Notes: a model not told the origin generated them from the sequence alone. A stretch of DNA of 64,000 nt from Herpetosiphon aurantiacus DSM 785 (GCA_000018565.1 CP000875.1:6153199-6217198); one strand, 5' to 3'; positions 49,960-58,775 are shown, counted from the first letter of the stretch. A program made the numbers and translations.

Positions 49960-51039
49960 ATGACTGGACGTTTACCTTTGCTGACCCGCCGTGGCGATAC
50001 TTTGCGCTACGACCGCGAAAAAGGCATTGTTGCTATATTAAATCGCCGTTTGTATCCGGCCCAAACTGTGTGGGTCGATTGTACTGATCTCGAAGTCGTG
50101 GCTCAAGCCATCGAGACGATGGTAATTCAGGGTGGCCCGCCCTTGGCCTATGCTGCTGGCTATGGGTTGGCCTTAGCCCTCGATCAAGCTACCGACTATT
50201 CGTTGGCCCAACAGCAAGTGGTTTTAGCCCTGGCCTTGGAGCGCTTGCGCCGCACTCGCCCAACCGCCGACGATTTGCACACAATTTTGGCCGAGGCCGA
50301 ACGCTTAGCCTTGCAGGCGCTTGAGCAAAATCAAGCTCCCAATGATGTGGTTTATGGCTATGTTGCGGGCGAAATTCAGCGTGGCGACCGTTCAGCCGAA
50401 CGTTGTGGCGTGCGAGCAGCCGAGTTGTTGACTGATGGCGATACGGTTTTGACGGTTTGCTATCCTGGCGCGGCCTTTAATTGGATGCTCTATACGGCGG
50501 TGGTTAAACAAGGCAAACAAGTGGCAGTTATGCCCACTGAAACCCGACCCTATGGACAAGGCATTCGGCTAACCGCCTCGCAAGCCTTGGAAATTGGCTC
50601 ACAGGTGACGGTGATTAATGATAATATGTCGGGCTTTTGTTTTAGCCGCGATATGATCACGGTTTATATAACGGCGGCTGATCGTATTGCCCTCGATGGC
50701 TCAATTGCCAATAAAGTTGGCACCTATACCAATGCCGTGTTAGCAAAACGCCATGGTGTGCCGTTTTATGTGCTTGGCTACGATGGCCCTGATCTCAACA
50801 CCGCAACTGGTGCTGAGATTCCGATTGAAGAACGCAATGGTGATGAAGTGCTGATGATGAATGGTCAGCGTATTGCTCCAGAAGGCGTGCGCGGCTATTA
50901 TCCAGCCTTTGATGTAACCCCGCCAGAGCTGATCAGTAGCATCGTGACTGATCGCGGAATTTATCGACCAGCTATGATTCAGCGCTATTTGGACGATAGC
51001 AGCGACGCACCGCTTGAGGTTATTCCGTTGTTGGGTTAA
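49960..51039 (+). CDS. MtnA / eIF2B-family sugar-phosphate isomerase, divergent
   Basis: About 359 residues. It aligns by eye with S-methyl-5-thioribose-1-phosphate isomerase: TETRPYGQGIRLTASQALEI, VTVINDNMSGFCF (catalytic Asp region), ITAADRIALDGSIANKVGTY and EIPIEERNGDEVLMMNGQRI, then IAPEGVRGYYPAFDVTPPEL. The family's RGAPAI motif near residue 55 is replaced by GGPPLAYAAGYG, and the catalytic Cys lies in LTVCYPGAAFN rather than the usual HCNAG context. It may use methylthioribose-1-phosphate or another ribose-1-phosphate. GAGG six bases upstream supports ATG 49960. An MTA/SAH deaminase-type gene lies about 2 kb away, giving a possible methylthioadenosine-salvage link. It ends at a strong terminator. 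Confidence 0.8.
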   Translation: MTGRLPLLTRRGDTLRYDREKGIVAILNRRLYPAQTVWVDCTDLEVVAQAIETMVIQGGPPLAYAAGYGLALALDQATDYSLAQQQVVLALALERLRRTRPTADDLHTILAEAERLALQALEQNQAPNDVVYGYVAGEIQRGDRSAERCGVRAAELLTDGDTVLTVCYPGAAFNWMLYTAVVKQGKQVAVMPTETRPYGQGIRLTASQALEIGSQVTVINDNMSGFCFSRDMITVYITAADRIALDGSIANKVGTYTNAVLAKRHGVPFYVLGYDGPDLNTATGAEIPIEERNGDEVLMMNGQRIAPEGVRGYYPAFDVTPPELISSIVTDRGIYRPAMIQRYLDDSSDAPLEVIPLLG

Positions 51040-51047
51040 ATTTCAAG

Positions 51048-51084
51048 CCCAGTGCCAAGGGTTGAGCTTAGCACTGGGTTTTTT
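51048..51084 (+). terminator. Intrinsic terminator after the mtnA-like gene
   Basis: CCCAGTGC (51048-51055) pairs with GCACTGGG (51071-51078), followed by TTTTTT (51079-51084). Confidence 0.85.
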
Positions 51085-51086
51085 CG

Positions 51087-51512
51087 TTAATTAAGCGCAA
51101 TGCGAAAATGATAGGCGCTGATCGTTAAGCCTTCGCGAAAATAGAATTTATGGGCTTGTTCGCGATGCACGCCACTATCAAGATGCAGTTCGTTGCAGCC
51201 TTGCGCCTTGGCTTCGGCTTTGAGCCAATCCAACAGTGCCTTGCCATGGCCGCTAGAGCGTTGGCTAGCTGAAGTGATCAGATCATCAACATATAGCAAC
51301 ATTCCAGCATATAGCATTTCCATAAAACGATAGCCTGCCACTGCTTGAACTTGGCCATCAACCATGACGGCGGCCATCCGATAGCCATCGCGCTCGATCA
51401 TCCTTTGAATTTGGGCAACATACTCTGCCTCAACGAGGGCTGGCCGCAGCTCATGCATCACGGCAAAAGTACTGGCAATTTCAGCGGCGCTTTCAATTTG
51501 CTTAATTTGCAT
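51087..51512 (-). CDS. GNAT-family N-acetyltransferase
   Basis: 141 residues. The acetyl-CoA binding core is visible: MEMLYAGMLLYVDDLITSAS, then QRSSGHGKALLDWLKAEAKA (the Q/R-x-x-G-x-G/A loop), followed by CNELHLDSGVHREQAHKFYF and REGL. It should acetylate a small-molecule or protein amine; the acceptor is unknown. ATG 51512 has a GGAG eight bases upstream, so the in-frame ATG at 51533 is not used. Convergent with the mtnA-like gene. Confidence 0.88.
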   Translation of the reverse strand: MQIKQIESAAEIASTFAVMHELRPALVEAEYVAQIQRMIERDGYRMAAVMVDGQVQAVAGYRFMEMLYAGMLLYVDDLITSASQRSSGHGKALLDWLKAEAKAQGCNELHLDSGVHREQAHKFYFREGLTISAYHFRIALN

Positions 51513-51682
51513 TGGTTTGCTCCACAACAGCATAATCGGCGCTATTATCGCAGTTTTTTAGTAGTGTTTTCCAATTCAAATCCATTTACGCTGCACTTGA
51601 GTGCGCCGAATCTGGCACTTGGGTGCTAGCGCTGGCATCTACAATCCAAGCACCGAGGATAGCTTGATTGCGAGGAAATTGT

Positions 51683-53164
51683 ATGACCCGCCAACAACAG
51701 CTTGCGCTGTATCTTTTGCCAGTGGCTTTTGGGCTGGCCCTGATTGCCGATTTACTAGGCTTGTTTCACCAATTATGGGGCATTAATTTTGTACTTTGGA
51801 CGTTGCTCTCAAGCGGCGCAATCGTTGGCTTGGCGTTTAAGCAAGCCCAAGCCTTGCCCAAAGAAACCTGGCTCTGGCTCGTAGTTGCCAATATCGCAAG
51901 CTTGGGCTTTGTGCTGCGCGATAATGGCGCGATCTTGTTTTGGCTGGGCTTGTGTTGGGTCTTGGCTTGGATGCTCATTTTCAGCCAACCTTACCGCGCT
52001 CATTGGCAATTGGCCTCAATTCGCGGCTGGATTGTATCGGGCGTGGTGGCTGGATTTGGGGCTGCGTTCGGTAGCTTTGCCGCATCGATTCATCTGCCAC
52101 TGCGGGTTGGTAATTTCACTAGCGCCAAATTACGGCCAATTTTGATTGGGCTAGGTTTAGCCTTGCCATTATTGTGTGTGTTTGGCGGCTTGTTTGCCTC
52201 AGCCGATGCAGTATTTGAAAATATTTTCGCCGATTTGTTTAACTGGAATTTGGATTGGCTGTTTGAGCATGCATTTGTGGTGTTGTTTAGCACTTGGGCG
52301 ATTTTGGGTTGTGGCTGGATTTTATTTGCTGCACCAAAACCAGATATTGCGTTGAGCCAACGTCCAAGCTTATTCAACATTGGCAAGATCGAAGTTGGCA
52401 TCATTTTGGGCTTGCTGAATGCGCTTTTTGGTTTGTTTGTATTGATTCAAATTCGCTATTTATTTGGTGGCGAACAGCAAATTGCCGAAGGTATTAGCTA
52501 TGCCGATTATGCCCGCCGTGGCTTTTTCGAGTTGGTAACCGTGGCCTTATTGGTCTTGCCAACGTTGCTAGTTGGTAGCTGGCTGAGTGAACAACGAACT
52601 GAAGCCCAACCCTTGTTTCGGATTTTGGCCTTGGTATTATTGGTACAAGTTGGGGTGGTGTTGGCTTCGGCTGTTTCGCGTATGCTGCTCTACATCGATG
52701 CTTATGGTTTGACTGAATCGCGGATTCAAGCAACAGCCTTGATGATTTGGATTGTGCTGGTGGCCTTGTGGTTTGTGGCAACCGTGCTGCGCCAACGGGG
52801 TCAATATTTTGCCAATGGAGCCTTGGTTGCGGCCATGTTGGTGCTGATTGGCTTGGTTTTGTTGAATCCTAGCAATTTGATTGTGCGCTACAACGCCAGC
52901 CATCGCGGCGTGGCCAGCTTTGATGGCTACTACATTGGCAGTTTGGCCGATGATGCTGATGCCGTGCCAGCGATTATCGAGGTGCTGCCGAGCTTGCCTG
53001 CGGAACAAAATTGCCAAATTGCTACGCTCTTATTAGATAATTGGCAAGAAAATAACGACGATTGGCGCAGTGCCAACCTTAGTCGCAGCAATGCTCGTCA
53101 GGCTGTGCTGCAAAACGAACGAATGCTGACCGACATGAGTTGTCCAATTGATCGCTCAATGTGA
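51683..53164 (+). CDS. DUF4173-like polytopic membrane protein
   Basis: About 493 residues with roughly 12-13 transmembrane segments. Motifs resembling DUF4173/DUF4153 proteins include LPLRVGNFTSAKLRPILIGL, GLFASADAVFENIFADLFNW, YADYARRGFFELVTVALLVL and RMLLYIDAYGLTESRIQATA. The last 75 residues form a soluble tail (RYNASHRGVASFDGYYIGSL). The function of this family is not established; members sit near signalling and envelope genes. GAGGA precedes ATG 51683. It is followed by proS after about 115 bases. Confidence 0.75.
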   Translation: MTRQQQLALYLLPVAFGLALIADLLGLFHQLWGINFVLWTLLSSGAIVGLAFKQAQALPKETWLWLVVANIASLGFVLRDNGAILFWLGLCWVLAWMLIFSQPYRAHWQLASIRGWIVSGVVAGFGAAFGSFAASIHLPLRVGNFTSAKLRPILIGLGLALPLLCVFGGLFASADAVFENIFADLFNWNLDWLFEHAFVVLFSTWAILGCGWILFAAPKPDIALSQRPSLFNIGKIEVGIILGLLNALFGLFVLIQIRYLFGGEQQIAEGISYADYARRGFFELVTVALLVLPTLLVGSWLSEQRTEAQPLFRILALVLLVQVGVVLASAVSRMLLYIDAYGLTESRIQATALMIWIVLVALWFVATVLRQRGQYFANGALVAAMLVLIGLVLLNPSNLIVRYNASHRGVASFDGYYIGSLADDADAVPAIIEVLPSLPAEQNCQIATLLLDNWQENNDDWRSANLSRSNARQAVLQNERMLTDMSCPIDRSM

Positions 53165-53280
53165 TCTTGGTTGCTGGTGGTAAGTGGTACAATTGACCTT
53201 CGCTACCGCCCAAGCGTGGAGCACCAATCAGATCAATCTGGCAATTGTTGCCAGCAGCACCAAATGGAGAACTAATTCGT

Positions 53281-54993
53281 ATGCGAATGTCGAAACTTGC
53301 AACGAGTACCACCAAAGAAGCACCAAATGATGCCGAATTAATTAGTCACTCGCTGTTGGTGCGGGCTGGCTATGTCAAGCAACAATCAGCCGGAATCTAC
53401 TCGTTGCTGCCGTTATGTGTACGTTCGACCCAGAAAATCTCGCAAATTATTCGCGAAGAGATGGATGCGATTGACGGCCAAGAGTTGTTGATGCCAGTGG
53501 TCACCAGCGCAGATCTTTGGCGCGAAACTGGTCGCTACGAAGGCGTGACCGAAGAATTGCTGCGCTTCAAAGATCGCAACAATAAAGATATGGTGTTGAA
53601 CATGACCCATGAAGAAGTGGTCACCGACATCATGCGCCGCTACATCAAATCGTATCGCCAAATGCCCGTCATGGTCTATCAGATTCAGACCAAATATCGT
53701 GACGAGGCCCGACCCCGTGGCGGGATCATTCGTTTGCGCGAGTTTACGATGAAGGATGCCTATTCCTTCCATGCCACAATTGAAGATCTCGACCAATATT
53801 ATGAGCAAGTGCTCAATGCCTACAAGCGGATTTACCAACGCTGTGGCTTGCCAGTCGAAGTTGTGCAATCTGACCCGGGCATGATGGGTGGCAAGATTGC
53901 CCACGAATTTATGGCGGTCACACCAGCTGGCGAAGATACCCTGATCTTGTGTCCAAGCTGTGGTTATTCGGCCAATCGCGAAGTTGCCGTTGGAGCCAAC
54001 CCAGCCTCAACCGCTGCGCTCGAAGCCCTAAGCCAAGGTGAAGCCAACACCAAAGATTTGGCTGGGCATTTCGGGGTTGCACCAACTCGCGTTATCAATA
54101 TTAAACTCTATAAAACTGCCGAAGGGGTGTTGGTGGTAACCTATGCCCCAGCAGGCCGCGAAATCAACCACATCAAATTGCAAAATGCCGTTGGCGCTGA
54201 ATTGCAAAACGTCAGCGAAGCCGAATTGGCCAACTATGGCTTGAGCGGTTTTGCTAGTGTTGCTCCACGCAGCCTCAAGGCTAGCGAAAACGTGCGCATT
54301 TTGGTCGATAGCGCTTTGACGACCGAACGCAATTTGGTTGGCGCAGCTGGCAAAGCTGGCCACTACGATCTCAATTTAAATTGGGAGCGGGATTTCACAG
54401 GCGAAGTTGTCGATTTGACCGATGTGCTCGAAGGCCAACCTTGTAGCCGCTGTGGTGCGCCATTGACGATTGCTCGTGCGATCGAAGTTGGTAATATCTT
54501 CAAATTGGGCACCAAATATTCAGCCGCCATGAAATGTGTATTTGCCAACGAAAAGGGCGAAATGCAACCAGCAATCATGGGTTGCTATGGCATTGGGGTG
54601 CAACGGATTTTGGCATCGTTGATTGAAAAGTTCAACGATGCGCGTGGCATGATGCTGCCAATTACGGTTGCGCCATATCAAGTCCATGTGGTTGGCACCG
54701 ATTATCAAAGCAATGCCGAAACTAAGAGCGTCGCTGATCAACTGTATAGCGATTTACAAGCCCAAGGCGTAACAGTATTATTGGATGATCGTGATGTTAA
54801 TGCTGGCAATAAATTTGGCGATGCTGATTTGATTGGCAACCCAATTCAGGTGATTATCGGCTCGCGTGGCCTGAAAAATGGTCAAGCTGAGGTCAAAATT
54901 CGCAGCACAGGCGAAACCACCATGGTTGCTTTGGCCGATCTGCTGAGCCATGTTTTGGGCGTGCGCCAAGCAATGTTTGCGAGCTTGAGCTAA
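53281..54993 (+). CDS. proS: Prolyl-tRNA synthetase (bacterial type)
   Basis: 570-residue class II aminoacyl-tRNA synthetase. Motif 1 region: SHSLLVRAGYVKQQSAGIYS; motif 2: TKYRDEARPRGGIIRLREFT with MKDAYSFH; motif 3: MGCYGIGVQRILASLIEKFN. An insertion (about residues 225-400) between motifs 2 and 3 is the editing/YbaK-like INS domain of the bacterial form. A C-terminal anticodon-binding domain (about 470-565) begins PITVAPYQVHVVGTDY. ATG 53281 is chosen; the frame from 53245 adds residues without a good ribosome site. The leader (53195-53280) shows no T-box features. Confidence 0.96.
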   Translation: MRMSKLATSTTKEAPNDAELISHSLLVRAGYVKQQSAGIYSLLPLCVRSTQKISQIIREEMDAIDGQELLMPVVTSADLWRETGRYEGVTEELLRFKDRNNKDMVLNMTHEEVVTDIMRRYIKSYRQMPVMVYQIQTKYRDEARPRGGIIRLREFTMKDAYSFHATIEDLDQYYEQVLNAYKRIYQRCGLPVEVVQSDPGMMGGKIAHEFMAVTPAGEDTLILCPSCGYSANREVAVGANPASTAALEALSQGEANTKDLAGHFGVAPTRVINIKLYKTAEGVLVVTYAPAGREINHIKLQNAVGAELQNVSEAELANYGLSGFASVAPRSLKASENVRILVDSALTTERNLVGAAGKAGHYDLNLNWERDFTGEVVDLTDVLEGQPCSRCGAPLTIARAIEVGNIFKLGTKYSAAMKCVFANEKGEMQPAIMGCYGIGVQRILASLIEKFNDARGMMLPITVAPYQVHVVGTDYQSNAETKSVADQLYSDLQAQGVTVLLDDRDVNAGNKFGDADLIGNPIQVIIGSRGLKNGQAEVKIRSTGETTMVALADLLSHVLGVRQAMFASLS

Positions 54994-55000
54994 TCTTTGA

Positions 55001-55060
55001 GGGGTCAGGGGCTAGAATGGCTAGTTTTGAGCTGGCTCTTGACCTCTGACCCTTGACCCC
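55001..55060. repeat. Palindromic intergenic repeat after proS
   Basis: Outer arms GGGGTCA (55001-55007) and TGACCCC (55054-55060), with AGGGGCTAG, GCTAG and CTGACC phrases between. Similar to the AGGGGCTAGGGAT repeat near 14230. It may double as a terminator between proS and the convergent gene at 55091. Confidence 0.5.
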
Positions 55061-55090
55061 GACTTTTGGGCCACCGCTGAAGCAGGCCCA

Positions 55091-55555
55091 TTACGCCCCA
55101 CCACAGCCAAAGCGATTGACGTGCCAACGGATATTTAATGGAGGCGCTGTAACTGGCCTGAGCTGTGCGTCAACATAACGGGCATCCACCTCGCTCCAAT
55201 CTGGCTGATACCCACCATGATGATGCGAAATTGTCAGCTCGACAATGCCCGTGATTGAGGCATGCCGAAAGCGCAAGCTGGCCGGTGGCTGATTGATCGT
55301 CGTTGGTTGCATATGCCAATCACGCTTGGCTAGCGCAGCGATGTAGAAATCTTCCAGTTCGTGTGGTTCTAGCTTGCGTAATACAACATAATGCATAGCC
55401 TGGCCATTATGCCGAACATTGGAACTATCCAAATAGATTGGAAAATCGTCGATTGGGCCAAGTGTTGCATACGCTTGAACTGGCTCAAACACCATGAGCA
55501 ACACACAGATCAGAATACTACCTCCTACGATGGTGATGATACTTTTTCTCAACAT
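55091..55555 (-). CDS. Secreted or membrane-anchored protein, unknown
   Basis: About 154 residues if begun at ATG 55555, which has GGAGAGAG upstream; the frame runs to 55699 but lacks a ribosome site. An N-terminal hydrophobic segment (SIITIVGGSILICVLLMVFE) may be a signal anchor. The rest is a beta-rich soluble region with MHYVVLRKLEPHELEDFYIA, SLRFRHASITGIVELTISHH and a C-terminal RFGCGGA. No family recognised. Placement outside the membrane is likely. Moderately sure it is coding. Confidence 0.55.
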   Translation of the reverse strand: MLRKSIITIVGGSILICVLLMVFEPVQAYATLGPIDDFPIYLDSSNVRHNGQAMHYVVLRKLEPHELEDFYIAALAKRDWHMQPTTINQPPASLRFRHASITGIVELTISHHHGGYQPDWSEVDARYVDAQLRPVTAPPLNIRWHVNRFGCGGA

Positions 55556-56246
55556 GGCTCTCTCCAATTCAATCAAATTCGCTATTCCACTCAGTTCTGA
55601 GTATAGCCAACCATGGCCAGCATAAGTAGCAGATTCAGAGCAGAATCGTTGCAAGCATGCAGCTAAAAAGCCAAGAGCAGCGCCAATAGCACTGCTCAAA
55701 CGATCACAACCACTTGTAGCTTAAGTTTTAGTTTGAATGGTTGATAAGGCTGCGAGTTATGACACGCCATTGTGTCGTTGTTTCGCAGATTTGCCTTGGG
55801 CTAAAGCCTCTCACCGCATTCGCCTTGGGCATGGTAGCGCCTCTCACCGCACTACCGTTCAATTCCTTATCAGTAACTCAGACCTCCTTGATGCTGGCTA
55901 GTTTTTGTGTCAAAGTTCTTCGCTCACAATGAGTATAGCAGTGAGCTTGGCTAAAAAAGTCGCAAAAAAGTCGCAGCTTTGGTTGCGATTCTGCGACTTT
56001 TGCTTCACGCGGGTGCAAGGCTTGGGCCGAGGGTATCGCGAGCGATGCAACGTTTTGCTGCATACCAACGTCTATACACTAGATCTTTTGGCCTAGAACT
56101 TGCTCGCCAAAGCGGTTAAACCCTACTCAAAATAAACCCTTTGGTGTATTCCCAAAATCGAGGCCATATGCTATGCTGCCACTAGCAGCGCAGCATAACG
56201 ATTTGAATAATCTGCGGCTGTGTGTAGACGAAGCAAAGGAGCCTGT
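55556..56246. other. Long non-coding gap with short tandem duplication and hairpin
   Basis: No gene is convincing in this stretch. At 55793-55851 a unit of about 29 bases is duplicated with changes: GCCTTGGGC and GCCTCTCACCGCA occur twice in the same order. GCTCAC (55921)/GTGAGC (55940) is a small inverted repeat. AAAAGTCGCAG (55965-55975)/CTGCGACTTTT (55990-56000) is an 11-base hairpin with AAAAAAGTCGC occurring as a direct repeat just before it. Short frames crossing it have no ribosome site. Confidence 0.5.
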
Positions 56247-57191
56247 ATGTCGCGTCGCAAGGTGCGATTATTTTTTTGCCTGCTTTTAGTAGCAGTTTTG
56301 GGAGTTCATGGCTTACAGCGAAGGCAAGTGATTGTAGCGGCAGCACCCATGGTGTTCGACCAATATGCGCCACCGCAAACTCATAGCTTCTATGTACCCA
56401 ATGCACCCGCGATTATCGGTTGGCCTAGTGCTACGGCGCTGTTTTACGCCGCTGGTCGGCCTTACCCAACCGATGTGCCCGAGGCCTATTTCGACCCAAG
56501 CTTTAATTTGACCATGCTGCGCTTGCGCTCAAGCATTATTGCCAGCGCCAAACGCCATAATCGCCAAGCCATTACCAAACTTACAGATGATCAATTTGCC
56601 GTATTGATTGCGGCTCAACTCTATTTTGAATACAACAGTGCTTTGGCGACGCGGGGTAGTTTTGGGCGAGCAGTAACTCCGGTCTATCAAGAGGCCCAAG
56701 GAGTTGCCAACTCGCTAGGTTTGGGCAATTTTAGCGTGTGGCCCGCCAATTTGCGGCCTTCGGTTGGATTGAGTTTATTGAATGGCGAAATGCCGTATGT
56801 CAATTCACTCAACGAGCCAACCAACCGCCCAATTCCAATTGTCATTTTTGGTAGCAGTTTGCAAGAACGTATGCAGCGCTACAGCGATTGGCAACCAAGC
56901 GAAACCGAAGTTGCTGCCGAAATTAGCGATCCATTCTTAGCAGTCGAATATTTAGCCGCCAATTTTGAGGTTGCCAGCTATCGTGCCGAACACGATTGGG
57001 TCACAGTTAATTGGATGACCTTTGTAGCCTGGCATAATCAAGGGCTGGTCAGCCCTGGCCATATCAGCAACAATGGTCAATTGGCAAATGTTCTGCCAAC
57101 CTTTGAGCGCTATATCCCTGGCGCGATGGCCTTGATTTACACGCCACCCGATTTTGTCCCAGGCATTGTGCGCCAGCCAATTGCCAAATAA
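56247..57191 (+). CDS. Secreted protein of unknown function
   Basis: 314 residues. A signal peptide (RRKVRLFFCLLLVAVLGVHG) is followed by a soluble domain with no cysteines in obvious pairs. Stretches such as TKLTDDQFAVLIAAQLYFEY, GVANSLGLGNFSVWPANLRP and AEISDPFLAVEYLAANFEVA hint at a lysozyme/transglycosylase-like helical layout, as in proteins that state a residency in peptidoglycan, but I cannot place catalytic residues. AAAGGAG lies a few bases before ATG 56247. The next gene follows after 12 bases, so the two form an operon. Confidence 0.6.
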   Translation: MSRRKVRLFFCLLLVAVLGVHGLQRRQVIVAAAPMVFDQYAPPQTHSFYVPNAPAIIGWPSATALFYAAGRPYPTDVPEAYFDPSFNLTMLRLRSSIIASAKRHNRQAITKLTDDQFAVLIAAQLYFEYNSALATRGSFGRAVTPVYQEAQGVANSLGLGNFSVWPANLRPSVGLSLLNGEMPYVNSLNEPTNRPIPIVIFGSSLQERMQRYSDWQPSETEVAAEISDPFLAVEYLAANFEVASYRAEHDWVTVNWMTFVAWHNQGLVSPGHISNNGQLANVLPTFERYIPGAMALIYTPPDFVPGIVRQPIAK

Positions 57192-57203
57192 ACCGAGGAT
57201 TCA

Positions 57204-58013
57204 ATGGCGAATGATGTTGAATGTTTAACCGATTTGCCCTATGGCAAGGCCGACGACTATTGGCTATTTCTCGATTTGTATCGACCCGAGCCATTGCCAA
57301 GCCAACCCTTGCCAGTGGTGCTTTATATCCATGGCGGGATGTGGCGGCGCGGCGATAAAGCTCTGAGTAGTGATCCATTTTTGGTGCAAACAGGTCGCTA
57401 CATCGTTGCCAGCATCAATTATCGCCGCAGCGATCAGGCGATTTTTCCGGCGCAACTGCACGATGCCAAGGCCGCTGTGCGTTGGCTTCGCGCGAATGCT
57501 CAACGCTTGGGCATCGATCCACAGCGCATCGGAGTTTGGGGCCACGATGCGGGCGGTCATTTGGCAAGTTTATTGGGTGTTACAGGAACTGAATCGAGCT
57601 TAGCGGGCAACAACGGCAGCCCTGAACAACCAAGCCATGTGCAAGCAGTGGTCGCCGTGGCCGCGCCCAGCGATTTGAGCCAGCTTGGCGATTGGCACGA
57701 CGAGCCAGATTCGCCTGAATCGTTATTGGTTGGCGGCGCTTTGCCCACACGCCCTGAGTTGGTACAACAGGCAAACCCATTGAACTATCTTGATCAGCCA
57801 GCCCCGCCGTTCTTGCTGATTCACGGCGAGCAAGACCAAACCGTGCCTGTCGGCCAAAGCCTAATGTTGCAACAAGCTTTGCAAGCGGCCAATGCCGAGG
57901 TAGAATTGCTGCTTTTGCCTGAGGCTGAGCACAATTTTGGCGCTAATAGCCCCTATCTTCAACAGATTAACCAAACGATTTTGGCGTTTTTTGATCGGGT
58001 ATTGCAGGCCTAA
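57204..58013 (+). CDS. Alpha/beta hydrolase with Asp at the nucleophile position
   Basis: 269 residues, esterase/lipase (BD-FAE or kynurenine formamidase-like) layout. The oxyanion HGG motif is in VVLYIHGGMWRRGDK. The nucleophile elbow reads WGHDAGGHLASL (GxDxGG), with Asp where Ser is usual. The acid site is in LIHGEQDQTVPVG and the His in LPEAEHNFGANS. With Asp, chemistry could resemble haloalkane dehalogenases or epoxide hydrolases, or the protein may be non-catalytic. No signal peptide is present. It follows the secreted gene closely. Confidence 0.75.
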   Translation: MANDVECLTDLPYGKADDYWLFLDLYRPEPLPSQPLPVVLYIHGGMWRRGDKALSSDPFLVQTGRYIVASINYRRSDQAIFPAQLHDAKAAVRWLRANAQRLGIDPQRIGVWGHDAGGHLASLLGVTGTESSLAGNNGSPEQPSHVQAVVAVAAPSDLSQLGDWHDEPDSPESLLVGGALPTRPELVQQANPLNYLDQPAPPFLLIHGEQDQTVPVGQSLMLQQALQAANAEVELLLLPEAEHNFGANSPYLQQINQTILAFFDRVLQA

Positions 58014-58042
58014 AAAACAGCGCAGTCATCACGACTGCGCTG
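58012..58042 (-). terminator. Intrinsic terminator of the kinase-like gene
   Basis: CAGCGCAGTC (58018-58027)/GACTGCGCTG (58033-58042), perfect 10-base stem. On the minus strand it is followed by TTTTTT (58012-58017). It may also stop plus-strand transcripts from the hydrolase gene. Confidence 0.85.
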
Positions 58043-58049
58043 AATTATT

Positions 58050-58775
58050 TTAGCTACGGCTGGTTTCTGGCTCGGCCCGAGGAATCGTAAAGGCAAACAC
58101 ATTGCCCTTGGCCAACCGCTCGATCGCCACCTTGCCGCCATACAGCTCAACCAACGATTTGACGACTGGCAAATCTAAGCCCAAGCCATGTTGCTCGCGG
58201 GAGAGTGGCAAATTTTGCGGCACGAAGAAGCGATCGAAAATTCGTGGTAAATCCTCGTCGGTCAGGGGCACACCTTCGACCGTAAAGACCACCGCCACGC
58301 TATCGGGCATGGTACGGGTTTGCACCACAACTGCATCGCCTGAATTGCGCACAAACCGCAACGCTACGCTCAACAAACGCTCGATAATCAGGCGTAAATG
58401 GTCGGGGTTGGCCAATACCAAAGGCATCGTTTCGGGCAGATCGCTAACAATCTCGACCCCACGATCATTACTTTCGGCGCGAACCTCAAGCAAGGCTAAA
58501 TTGAGTGGGGGCAAAACTGAGGTTGGTTGAGCGACTTTCTCTTCGCTCAAAACCCCATACTCACCCTTGGCCAACAAAATATAATCCCGCACAAGCCGAT
58601 CAATCCGAGTGCCACCACGCCGGATAATTTGTAAAAAATTGCGTAAATCGGCCTGCCCAATTTGGTCGGCATGCATCAACAAATCGGTACAGGTTTGGAT
58701 CAAGGTCAGCGAGGTGCGAAGCTCGTGGTAAAACGGGTCGAGTGTGGCTCGTTCAAAGCTGCTGGCGCGGCTCAT
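58050..58775 (-). CDS. Histidine kinase-like protein with degenerate ATP lid
   Basis: About 241 residues from ATG 58775 (AAGGAG upstream). A HisKA-like helix contains YHELRTSLTLIQTCTDLLMH with the phosphorylatable His. The HATPase part has LVLANPDHLRLIIERLLSVA where the N box normally carries NA-x-K-Y/F; here the Asn is replaced. The G1 block reads VVFTVEGVPLTDEDLPRIFD, lacking the usual D-x-G-x-G. The G2 block HGLGLDLPVVKSLVELYG is fairly conserved. No sensory domain precedes it. It may be a signalling pseudo-kinase or a phosphatase-like partner. It stands alone on the minus strand. Confidence 0.75.
   Translation of the reverse strand: MSRASSFERATLDPFYHELRTSLTLIQTCTDLLMHADQIGQADLRNFLQIIRRGGTRIDRLVRDYILLAKGEYGVLSEEKVAQPTSVLPPLNLALLEVRAESNDRGVEIVSDLPETMPLVLANPDHLRLIIERLLSVALRFVRNSGDAVVVQTRTMPDSVAVVFTVEGVPLTDEDLPRIFDRFFVPQNLPLSREQHGLGLDLPVVKSLVELYGGKVAIERLAKGNVFAFTIPRAEPETSRS

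Noticed and set aside
53195-53280. T-box leader for proS
   Set aside because: The leader is about 85 bases and lacks a terminator/antiterminator pair or a T-box sequence.
55878-56063. 61-codon minus-strand frame in the 55.6-56.2 kb gap
   Set aside because: It crosses the 55965-56000 hairpin, lacks a ribosome site and shows no protein-like composition.
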